From Gnetum montanum (taxonomy: Eukaryota > Streptophyta > Gnetopsida > Gnetales > Gnetaceae), in contig MNCI01006920.1 of assembly GCA_015680685.1 (NCBI GenBank), forward strand, positions 83,064 to 147,063: a stretch of 64,000 nt of DNA, given 5' to 3'. The notes under the pieces were generated by a model. That model was given only the letters and a program-made list of their open reading frames with translations. It did not search any database and had not been told where the DNA came from. The stretch's first letter is position 1, and the number at the start of each line of letters is the position of its first letter. Both the position numbers and the translations under genes were made by a program. Shown here one piece after another: positions 10,950-19,105 of the stretch.

Positions 10950-11960
10950 TTCCAATTTTTAGTTTTTAATACTAAATGGAAGAAGAGACGATTATATAAA
11001 CCTTTTGCTACAATATTATATTTTTGTCTCAAATATTCAGTTTAAGGGCAACTAAAAAAGAACATATGGCTCATCTTTAAGATCTCTTGAACCACATAGC
11101 CTACATGTTTTTTTTTCTCTAAAATAAGTTTTTCTTTATGAATTTCCTCTAAGATAAGTTTCCAAATACAATTTTTCTTGCCTTCTAGATTTGACTATAA
11201 ATTTAACTTTGTTAGAACCCGTTGTTGAACAACTTATGAATATGTTTTAGATTTCTTTGTATCTCTTCCAATGAAATATTCAAGTCTTTAATCCTTGTAT
11301 CCCATTTCAATTTTTGTGTCTTTAAGAACTGCTTTAGACTGTTTTAGATATATTCAGTTCGGGTGTTTATACTTTTACCTTTAATTCATCAATTTTGTAC
11401 CTTTTGAATAACCTCCTATTTTTTAGCACTAAGACGTGGTCTTCAAATGGTGCATCCATAGCACAATAGGATAAGTGATTGTCTAAAAGATTTATTTTTT
11501 GACCTACAAAGCCCAAATCCCTAAGGCAACAACTTTTATTCCTTCTACTATTTTGTGCTCCTATTGTTTAGCACTAAGACCTGGTCTTCAAATGGTGCAT
11601 CCATAGCACAATAGGATAAATGATTGTCTAAAAGATTTATTTTTTGACCTACAAAGCCCAAACCCATAAGGCAACAACTTTTATTCCTTCTGCTATTTTG
11701 TCCTTAATTTATTTATCCTGGAGAGCCAAGTATCTAAAAAGCAAAGCCTAATGTCTAATATTTTTTAAAATGGTATAAACAACTTTAATCCTCTTTTATT
11801 TTGCCCTTAATACATTTATCTCATCAGTAATTATTCACATATTATTCACATCGGAAGACCCAAGTATCTAAAAAAGTAAAGCATCCAATTATTACTAAAT
11901 TTTTACTTATATTTATTAAGGCCTCTTGGAACCATTTTTAGAATTCCTTTTACTAAATTT
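10950..11960 (-). pseudogene. LINE-like 3' remnant (minus strand), decayed
   Basis: On the minus strand around 11050-11110 the translation gives CRLCGSRDLKDEPYVLFSCP. It resembles the zinc-binding C-terminal domain of plant non-LTR elements, where Cys-x2-Cys is followed by a His (here Tyr) and a final Cys. Upstream on that strand lies low-complexity, frame-shifted coding-like sequence. The 145-bp tandem duplication at 11413-11702 falls inside it. No reverse transcriptase motif was recovered, so the family is uncertain. Confidence 0.4.
11413..11702. repeat. 145-bp tandem duplication
   Basis: Two direct copies, 11413-11557 and 11558-11702. They share long exact runs such as GGTGCATCCATAGCACAATA and differ at only a handful of positions. 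The close identity suggests a later event than the surrounding decay. Confidence 0.92.
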
Positions 11961-12252
11961 TTTGGTTCTATAACTTGGTATTACCTACCAAGTAACATTG
12001 GGTTACCAAGCTAAGAATCTTACTACTAAATTAACAAATCACTATCATTATTATTTTAAGTTAAACTTAATTGAAAGACTTGACCCATTAATCTCCGTTG
12101 GTGACTACCACCAGGCCATAGCTTCTAGTGAAGCACCTAAAGACAATGGTAATATTAACTTTTTTAACGGTTAAATTTCCACAAATGATTGCCCCTAGGT
12201 ACTTAAAAAAAGGCTTTCTGGAAAAAGTGAAAAACACCGGAATCAAAAGTTA

Positions 12253-12302
12253 GCGCGGGAGAGCCCGAACAATTTGCGCAAAATTTGAATTTCATTTGGC
12301 GG
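12253..12302 (+). promoter_or_regulatory. E2F-like sites upstream of the EXO1-type gene
   Basis: GCGCGGGA at 12253-12260 and TTTGGCGG at 12295-12302 match the E2F consensus (TTTSSCGC and its variants). A symmetric TTTGCGCAAA lies between them (about 12273-12282). They sit 100-150 bases before the start codon of a DNA-repair nuclease, a class often driven by E2F at G1/S in plants. The motifs are seen; regulation is inferred. Confidence 0.45.
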
Positions 12303-12405
12303 AACCAAGAAAATACCGCATGAACCGAAAATGAAGTAAATCTACAGCTGAAGATAACAACTAGATGCATCCAGCTGCATTGCTGGAGCAGGCCCGCATC
12401 GAAAC

Positions 12406-12655
12406 ATGAACAAGGGGATTCAAGGTCTGCTCAAAGCAATGAAGCCATACATCAATCCTGTTCATGTCAAGAAATACGCAGGTAGACGTGTAAGAAACTG
12501 CTCGTTTCGCATATTTTAGATTTTAGATTTCAAGTTTCCTGCAATATGCATTAGGGCAGACAATTTCTCCTCTAAATCCTAATCATTTATTCTGACATCA
12601 ATGTTTATTCTGCAACAGGTTGGCATCGATGCATATTCATGGCTTCATAAAGGAG
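12406..12655 (+). CDS. EXO1: Exonuclease 1-type gene, first two exons
   Basis: Exon 1 (12406-12489) encodes MNKGIQGLLKAMKPYINP, then VHVKKYAGRR. Exon 2 (12619-12655) encodes VGIDAYSWLHKG and ends inside a codon. The donor GTAAGA at 12490, the acceptor AACAG ending at 12618 and the next donor GTACGC at 12656 are all consensus, and the phases fit. EXO1 is a Rad2/XPG-family 5'-3' nuclease of mismatch repair and recombination in the nucleus. The GIQGLL start and the VGIDAYSWLHKG block, with its metal-binding Asp, are family hallmarks. An oddity: Asn-Lys sits between Met and the normally second Gly. No exon 3 is recognisable in the rest of the window; the gene is either cut off here or has a huge intron 2. 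Confidence 0.8.
12490..12618 (+). other. Intron 1 of the EXO1-type gene (129 bp)
   Basis: Bounded by GTAAGA and a TTCTGCAACAG acceptor with a T-rich tract before it. Removing it joins CGT (Arg) to GTT (Val) in frame and restores the family motif YAGRRVGIDAY. Confidence 0.8.
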
Positions 12656-12708
12656 GTACGCTTTTCTATGCGACGACACTTTAAAAAAACTTTTTGCCAA
12701 AATTTTCT

Positions 12709-13206
12709 ATGGGTTTCCTGAGCGTAGCGGAGTTCCGTGTCCTTGTCGACCTCCTCGTTGGTGCGACCAGAGCTTCCGCGTCAGCAGCGGCCCTGAAAAT
12801 GCTCTCGTACGCGTGTGAGTACTTGTGCAGGAACTCGGCGGACGCGGTGTCCGTCGGAGCCGTGCCTGCGCTGACGGAGCTTCTGGCAGAGGTGGAGAGC
12901 GTGGCGGTGTCGGAAAGGGCTCTGTGCCTTCTGCATCTGCTCGTGCGGATAACCGAGAGTTGTTTGGCCATGCCGAAAAATGCATTGGCTGTGCCGTTAC
13001 TGTGTAGGAAGATCGGGCATGTGTCGGCAGTGGGAATGGCTGCCGCTGTGGGTGTTCTTCGGCGGCTGTGTAAGTCTGGGCAGAGATTGAACGTTCTGCA
13101 GGAGATGTTGGCGTGTGGATCTATCACGAAATTAGTGTTGGTGCTGCAAATGGAGTGTGATTCCGTTACCAGGAAGCGTGCCATGTTGTTGCTGCGAAAC
13201 ATTTGA
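12709..13206 (+). pseudogene. U-box E3 ligase ARM-repeat C-terminal fragment
   Basis: A GC-rich open frame of 165 codons from ATG 12709 to TGA 13204-13206. Ala/Leu-rich helical repeats fit armadillo repeats. The ending (ACGSITKLVLVLQMECDSV, then a TRKRAMLLL stretch) resembles the C-terminus of plant U-box proteins of the PUB20-25 group, which ubiquitinate signalling proteins in the cytosol. The N-terminal half with the U-box is absent, so it cannot be a functional ligase. It starts about 50 bases after the second EXO1 donor, inside what should be intron 2, which implies insertion or rearrangement. The frame itself has no stop or frameshift, so the arrival may be recent, or GC-rich composition may simply keep it open. 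Confidence 0.75.
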
Positions 13207-13637
13207 GCACGCCGCAAGGAAGTGATTTTTCTCACGTCAACATTTTTTATCTCTAGATTGTAGGTTCTGTACCCATGCCTTCATATAAATCTTCCAATGT
13301 TTATGATGATTTGAGATCAGCAAGGGTAGATACCTTATATTTATTTATTGCAATTGAAAAGTTTGTGACATTACTTATGCGAAAGCTGCTTGAGTTCGCA
13401 TTTCGCAACTTAAATTTACAGAGTTTTATGACGATTGATGTTAATGTGGAGTGTCGGCCTCGACCTCCACCTCCTGTTTCCTGCCTGATCTTGTTCGGTG
13501 CCCCGATCAGTGCATTGTTTCTGTCTTAGGCCAGAATGCTGGATCTGCATCTGCGCAGAACTCGAGCCCTCCTCCTGCAGCTCCTGCACTGTTTTCACGT
13601 TCTGACATGGCATGATCTATATTTCTATTTTTCACAG
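13207..13637. other. No recognised gene; GC-rich patch at 13440-13600
   Basis: 13207-13430 is ordinary AT-rich sequence. 13440-13600 is Pro/Leu-coding-like in two frames with no recognisable family, and could be another captured exon fragment. Confidence 0.35.
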
Positions 13638-14315
13638 GACATAACCTTTCGTTATGCACAAAGTTGCGTACGTTATGCACAAAGTTGTGTTACTGAATTT
13701 ATGCTCTCACTCTCAACAAATTCGGCCGAGGGTGCGAGCATACACTAATTCATGGAATGTATTTTTTCAGAAAACCCATCCTTAGGAAAAATAAGGTACA
13801 GAACTCTTGTTCTTCGTCCAGAAGACATGAAAATTTGGGTTTTTAAATCTTGTTCTTCGTCCAGAAGTCGTGAAATTTTTTACTCAAAGAACTTCTTACT
13901 TGTAATCTTATAAGATTCTATCGGCCAATTTATAGATATATATTATAAATATATATAACTAAGCTAGTTACACATCATCGTGATGCACAAAGTTGCGTTA
14001 CCGAAATGGCCTGTCTAGAATTTTAGTTACACGTGTCAGCGTTATTCACAAAGTTGCGTTACCGAAATGGTCAACTTTATGCACAAAAATTTAGCGTTAC
14101 TGATTTTTGACTGCTAATGGCCTATCGGGCCATTAGTCATAATTCGGTAATGCTAATTTTCCCACAGGCCACTTTGGTAATGCAACTTTTTGCACAACGG
14201 TAACGCAACTTTGTGCATAACGTCGTGCATAATGCTTCCCAACAGGGCATTTAACGCCATACATAACGTTGATGTGTCATGATCAAAGGTTACGTTGTTT
14301 TATGAAAGGTTACCT
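13638..14315. mobile_element. MITE-like inverted-repeat element
   Basis: Built from inverted copies of a TTATGCACAAAGTTGCGTTA motif. Forward copies lie at about 13651, 13673, 13981 and 14041, and reverse copies at about 14180 and 14199-14222. The outer parts (ATAACCTTTCGTTATG at 13641 and TATGAAAGGTTACC near 14300) are also roughly inverted. An inner hairpin, CTAATGGCC-TATC-GGGCCATTAG, lies at about 14114-14137. There is no coding capacity. The ends are approximate and no target duplication is certain. A fold-back fragment (13695-13968) sits within its left part. Confidence 0.6.
13695..13968. mobile_element. Fold-back element, loop plus right arm, nested
   Basis: Matches the centre and right arm of 18580-19105: TTATGCTCTCACTCTCAACA, then a GAGCATACACTAATTC motif, CCATCCTTAGGAAAAATAAG, two TCTTGTTCTTCGTCCAGAAG blocks, and the end AACTAAGCTAGT. 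The left arm is missing. It lies inside the MITE-like element of 13638-14315. Confidence 0.8.
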
Positions 14316-14712
14316 CTATTTCATACTTCTCTAACCATGCTTTCACAAGGCTGACCAAGAAATAAGAGGAAGTTGCCAACGCCGCCGCTGAGAAAGAAGA
14401 GGGCACCTGCAACACTGCACTCCAGGAATGAGGCTTTAGGGTGCCAGCATTGTAACGCAAAAATTATTCCACTTCAGAGCCCTTGCCTGCAACCAAAATG
14501 GATAGAAAATTGGATGCCGCAGCGGGCAGCCAGCGCGATGAACAGACAACAGAGAAGTGATGGTCAAACAAATCCCATGACTTGTTCACACATTGCACCC
14601 ACACTTACTTTTTCTCAGACCAACACACAGTTTGCCCTCTAGACAAGTAAATCTCACTTATCATTTCAACACAAAACTCAAAAACACTCTCTCACAGAAC
14701 CATCACACCCTA

Positions 14713-15096
14713 ATGGCTTCTTCTTCTTCTTTGCCTACAATCTCCCAAGCAGCTGTTCTTCTACTGCTGTGCCCGATTCTCTTGGCAGGATCAGCAGTTG
14801 CACAAGAAAAGAATTTAGGTGTGCGAACTCATTTCACAAAACTATCCAAAAGAGCAGGACCAAGGGGCGGAGGAGGAGCCAACGGTATGCCTAAGTAGAG
14901 GCAAGTTTTTCTGAAGACGCTCTACTATCCCAAGGAATGCCCTGCGCGGAAACCCAGGGATCCTGGATCCAAGGCATGTTACGTGAATTACATAAAATGC
15001 GAGGTGTGGTGTCGGCGCTGCGTGCCGAGCTGTAACGGCTACAGATCCACCCAGATCCAGAAGGCGAAGGGCCACCAGGGCCTAATCTGCGGCTGA
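14713..15096 (+). pseudogene. Secreted cysteine-rich peptide gene, one nonsense codon
   Basis: ATG at 14713 opens a 127-codon frame to TGA 15094-15096 with a single in-frame TAG at 14896-14898 (codon 62). Residues 1-30 form a clear signal peptide (hydrophobic AAVLLLLCPILLAGSAVA, small residues before the cut). After a basic Gly-rich spacer, the C-terminal 65 residues carry eight Cys, including a KCEVWCRRCVPSC cluster. This is the layout of plant secreted cysteine-rich peptides. I do not recognise the family. The leader upstream (14600-14712) is typical plant 5' UTR. Only one lesion is visible, so loss was recent, or the TAG could be a sequencing error or allele. Confidence 0.6.
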
Positions 15097-15539
15097 AATG
15101 TGCAGATCTTTTACAACCGCAACCAACGTGATTTTTTTTTCTATGATTCAACCTTCAAAATACCTTTTTTAAAGAATATATCTAATACTAACACGCATCA
15201 ATATGGAAAAGGAAAATATCAAGGATTTGGGAGATATCAATGACCTCGCAGAGTTCTGAGTTTTTTTATTTTTACTTAGTTACTCGCCATTCACAAGGGT
15301 CAGAATTTGGGCATATTGGCCAAGTCTAAGGTTATTTTGGGAAAGACGAGTGACTCACAGAGTCCAAGTCTCATAACACTGCTCTCATTTCCAGGTCCAC
15401 CCGTTGCAGACATATCGCAGTCAACAAAGACAGCAGCAAGAAAATGCAATGAAATTGTTTGCGTTTTTCCTTGCAACAATTTCCTGTTCAAAAATCCTAT
15501 AAATGCACACCATATCGCTGCCCAATGCTTATAATCTTT
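15097..15539. other. No gene recognised
   Basis: Presumed 3' flank of the cysteine-rich peptide pseudogene followed by AT-rich sequence. A short frame at 15307-15534 has no recognisable protein. Confidence 0.5.
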
Positions 15540-16025
15540 ATGTTTGGTGTTCCTGAGTTGAAGTTGGCTGCTCCGCGGCAGAATTCCAGAATTTGCGAAG
15601 ACGATAATGAGGATGGCAATGATGATTCATGGGTTCAGCTTCTGTGTCACGATGGTTTATGGACTCAGTTTCAGGCGAACAATGATTTATTAACTTCGTT
15701 ACTGTGCAATCAAGTGATTATGAGCATCACGAACAGGCCAGCAAGAAGGAGGAGCAAAAGCAGCAGCATAATCTCCTGCAAATCATTCCCCAAAACAATT
15801 TCCTTCAACAATGTCATGGCACATGCATTTCTAATCATCCCGTGCTTCCTTTCGGTGGATCTTCAACTGAGCAGCTTCAGTAAGTTTCTTCTCCGGGTTT
15901 ATTTTTCCTTTTCAGTACTGAATTTTCTCTCTTTTCTTGAATATTGAAATCGAAACTGAATGATTTGATATCCAGAACTGCACAAGCTGGAAACTGATGA
16001 ACTCCGAATATGGGTAGGGTCATGA
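15540..16025 (+). pseudogene. PIF-like (phytochrome-interacting bHLH) 5' fragment
   Basis: From ATG 15540 the frame reads MFGVPELKLAAPRQNSRICE, an acidic stretch, and DSWVQLLCHDGLWTQFQA. The last resembles the APB motif (ELLWxxGQ) with which PIF transcription factors bind active phytochrome B, though the key Gly-Gln is Gly-Leu. A one-base loss near 15711 shifts the frame. The next frame continues SDYEHHEQASKKEEQ-like sequence to GGSSTEQLQ, which ends at a consensus donor (GTAAGT from 15880). The acceptor (TATCCAG, 15975) leads to LHKLETDELRIWV, comparable to the EDEMxSWL motif that follows in PIFs, then a stop. The bHLH domain is absent. The family call is inferred from motif order. Confidence 0.45.
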
Positions 16026-16763
16026 CTAGAAGCTATAATTACATGAGATTCTCCATGGCCACCATGCCCAGGCTGCTTAAAACTGAAATAGACATGAACC
16101 AGGCATCAAAAGCATTCATGGTGGGTTTGTTTTGGCCAGTGGATTTGCCCAAAACCAGAGAACCCACAAAAGATAAGGCCATGAAATAGTAGAGATGAAC
16201 CTAGAATGACCTTCATAGAACCTCCATTAATAGCTCCTTGCTATAGCAGCAGCCATTGCATTTTCGTTTTAATTCCTACACCAACCTTCTATTGATTATC
16301 ATGGCCTTCCACCCATACTCACGGCTCCTGGTAGAGAGAGAAAGAAACCATTGCTTCACAGAATCTACTGCATCTTTCCTGCTACCACCATGTGGCCTTT
16401 GAACACATCGACACCCTACAAACCATGAGCATCACACAATAGCCAGCCGCGTATATTTTCCATGCTGCGCCCAACAAAACCCAATTGCATGAAGTCGATA
16501 GTTTAGTCTGCTGCACAGCCCACCAGTTTTGGTGCAAAACTTTCGGTGAAACTCCATTTTGCTGTGCATGCAGCCTTGCTGCATCGCCCCACACCAACAG
16601 TCAGCAAGAAAGTAGGAGGAGTATTGAAGATTCCGAACCTCACCATTACCCAAACGAATACCATGTTTTGAATTTTAATTTGCCAAATAATATTATTGTT
16701 ATTATTTAAAAGCTAAGTTAGAGTTCACATTTTGTTAGTTTTTATTTTATGTTATGTTACGAC
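16026..16763. other. No gene recognised
   Basis: Moderate GC content, with short frames on both strands at 16380-16700 and no recognisable family. It may be downstream intron or exon debris of the PIF-like fragment. Confidence 0.4.
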
Positions 16764-16989
16764 AACTTACTTTTCTTATCCTGTTTTTCTTAGATTTTAG
16801 TTTCAATGATCATAAGCCATGCATAGTCTATTCTAACCGTAATGGGTGGAAGTTCAATCTCTACTTTGAGACATCTAACTTACTTTTCTTATCCTGTTTT
16901 TCTTAGATTTTAGTTTCAATGATCATAAGCCATGCATAGTCTATTCTAACCGTAATGGGTGGAAGTTCAATCTCTGCTTTGAGACATCT
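16764..16989. repeat. 113-bp perfect-period tandem duplication
   Basis: Two direct copies, 16764-16876 and 16877-16989, which by eye differ at one position (CTACTTTG versus CTGCTTTG). A third partial start follows (AACTT at 16990). This is clearly recent. Confidence 0.95.
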
Positions 16990-17194
16990 AACTTTATTTT
17001 GGCATAATTCCTTAAAGCTAGAAGCTTCTTCTAAAAAAGTTGTATATGTAAAATAAAATCTTGGCATTTTCTTGAAGGATTAAACTATTGAATTTCAACA
17101 TTTAACCTACCTCTAAAGTTAAAGTCTCCTCCACAATGCTCTATTTTTTTTTAATTTTTTTTGGAGGGGTTTTACCCCTCATAAACACTTAATA

Positions 17195-17300
17195 TAATAT
17201 AGGATCATTACCCAAAGCCATAATGCTCATCTCACCAAGTGGGGCCCCAAGAGGGTTGGTAGATTAGTAAAAGCCTAACCTCTTACTTGAGAAATGAGCA
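17195..17300 (-). repeat. SINE-like dispersed repeat, minus copy
   Basis: The reverse complement carries CTACCAACCCTCTTGGGGCC, GATGAGCATTATGGCTTTGG and GTAATGATCC, matching the 3' half of the repeats at 24278-24440 and 19591-19716. Confidence 0.65.
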
Positions 17301-17379
17301 CTTTTTTATCATTTTTGATGTTTTCTTTTTCTTTTTCTGGAAAAAATCGAACGAATTTTTATTCCCAAAAAAAACTATA

Positions 17380-18370
17380 CACCAGTATAGTGTAGGCTAG
17401 AGCTGTTGACCCCACACCAACAGTGCGCCCAAACCCCAGGGACCTCGCAAGTCCCCCCCGCCTCAAGGCATCCCCATTAGCGGGTGATATGTCCGATCCC
17501 CAATCCCTTAAACAGTAGTTTAGACCAGGCTGGGCATGTCCTAGGGGGGAGAACTGTCCCCTGCACAGCCCGCCCCCCCCCCCATCCCACGTTAGGGCCT
17601 TTTTAGGGTGTTCGTGGTTAGAGTCCTGACTCTCCTCGGGCGTTTGGAGGCCTAGGTACTACTCGCTTGGGCCAACAGCCAGGTGACGACGATTTTCTTC
17701 AATTATCTAGGCAATACCTATTATGTGGTCTCTGATAACGTTCTTGATCCATTGCAGTGTCTGCCTGTACGATTGCAGGGGCAGGGTCGGTGTCTCAGAG
17801 AGTGTTCCCTCAGCAGCCACCAGAAGGCTACCCCGCCGTGTGTTCTATGGGGCCAATGTCTTCAGTCGGTGGATCCCTCCGCCGGGCTTGGGCTAGCCTG
17901 CCCCGCATGCAACTTTCCCACATGCAACTTTCAGCCGCATGGTCCTGGGGGGTCATGATCGTTGTCCCAACTGAGATCGTAGCATCCCCGTCAAAAGAAG
18001 GTGTTGCCCCCATTGCCATTGATACACTCGCGTAGGTTGAAGCAGCGACCGAAGCAATAGGATCAAAGTGCTAGCCTGCCAAAGAGCACATATCCCCCCG
18101 GGTGCCAGCTAGGGTGTTGTCGTTGCAGAGACTCCCAGAGGAAGTGGGGGAGGTTGACGGGAGTCTCGGTGCACATGCACTTGAGAAACATGAATTGTAC
18201 CCCATTGATTTTGTGATGTAAGCCTGACTAAATGAAGTAACTCTCCACCAGCGCTGCGATGGTGCGCCAGGTGGGTGAGAGGGCTGTCCCCCGAATGTGG
18301 CCACTAGCCATCCGGGGGATGAGGGATGGAGCCCTGGAAAAACTCGGCAACATCAGCCTGAGACCACACC
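17380..18370. other. GC-rich block of unknown origin
   Basis: Markedly GC-richer than its surroundings, with poly-C runs (17450 and 17571-17583). Open frames at 17683-18035 and 18071-18304 have Gly/Ser/Pro-rich content but no domain I recognise. The right edge touches the dispersed module at 18379. It may be the 5' part of a retroelement or captured host DNA. Confidence 0.35.
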
Positions 18371-18378
18371 ACCGGTGG

Positions 18379-18450
18379 ATTCATTCTTTTCTGTCAACTA
18401 ATTTTTACCATTTTGAATGTCGGAACATTTGTAACTATACATTTTCAATT
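18379..18450. repeat. Dispersed module, inverted copy of 10577-10646
   Basis: Near-exact reverse complement of 10577-10646. It lies 130 bases from the fold-back element at 18580, whereas at 10.5 kb the two repeats abut. Confidence 0.75.
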
Positions 18451-18579
18451 ACGCAAGTTTGTACATTGATCATTTCTACTGTATTACAACATGTTTAGAA
18501 TCATTCAATAAAGCATTCCATGGTCTGATAATATTTTTATCTGTTATGTTTAAATCATTGCTGTAGCAGACGACTGGCG

Positions 18580-19105
18580 ATCACTAGCTTAGTTATATAT
18601 TTATAATATATATCTATAAATTGGCCGAGAGAATCTTATTTGTTTACAAGTAAAAAGTTCTTTGAGTAAAAAATTTCATGACTTCTAGATAAAGAACAAG
18701 ATTTAAAACCCAAATTTTCATGTCTTCTAGACGAAGAACAAGAGTTCTATACCTTATTTTTCCTAAGGATGGGTTTTCTGAAAAGAAAAAAAAATTCCAT
18801 CAATTAGTGTATGCTCTCACTCTTAGCTGAATTTATGCTCTCACTCTCAAAAACAACAAATTTGGCTGAGGGTGAGAGCATACACTAATTGAATTTTTTT
18901 TTTCAGAAAACCCATCCTTAGGAAAAATAAGGTATAGAACTCTTGTTATTCATTTAGAAGGCATAAAAATTTGGGTTTTTAAATCTTGTTCTTCGTCCAA
19001 AAGTCATCAAATTTTTTACTCAAAGAGCTTTTTACTTGTAAACAAATAAGATTCTCTCGGCCAATTTATAGATATATATTACAAATATATAACTAAGCTA
19101 GTGAT
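18580..19105. mobile_element. 526-bp fold-back (long inverted repeat) element
   Basis: The arms are nearly complete inverted copies. The left arm begins ATCACTAGCTTAGTTATAT at 18580 and the right arm ends with its complement at 19105. Internal landmarks pair up: TTGGCCGAGAGAATCTTATT with its complement at about 19040, AAAGAACAAGATTTAAAACC with 18985, and CCTAAGGATGGGTTTTCTG with 18905. A short loop at about 18835-18875 holds two TATGCTCTCACTCT copies. There is no coding capacity. The fold-back architecture suggests a non-autonomous DNA element. No target duplication is certain (flanks CTGGCG and AGTCTT). Confidence 0.88.

Noticed and set aside
12681-13235. 184-codon frame on the minus strand
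   Set aside because: Antisense shadow of the GC-rich U-box ARM frame, with biased Arg/Ser composition and no recognisable motif.
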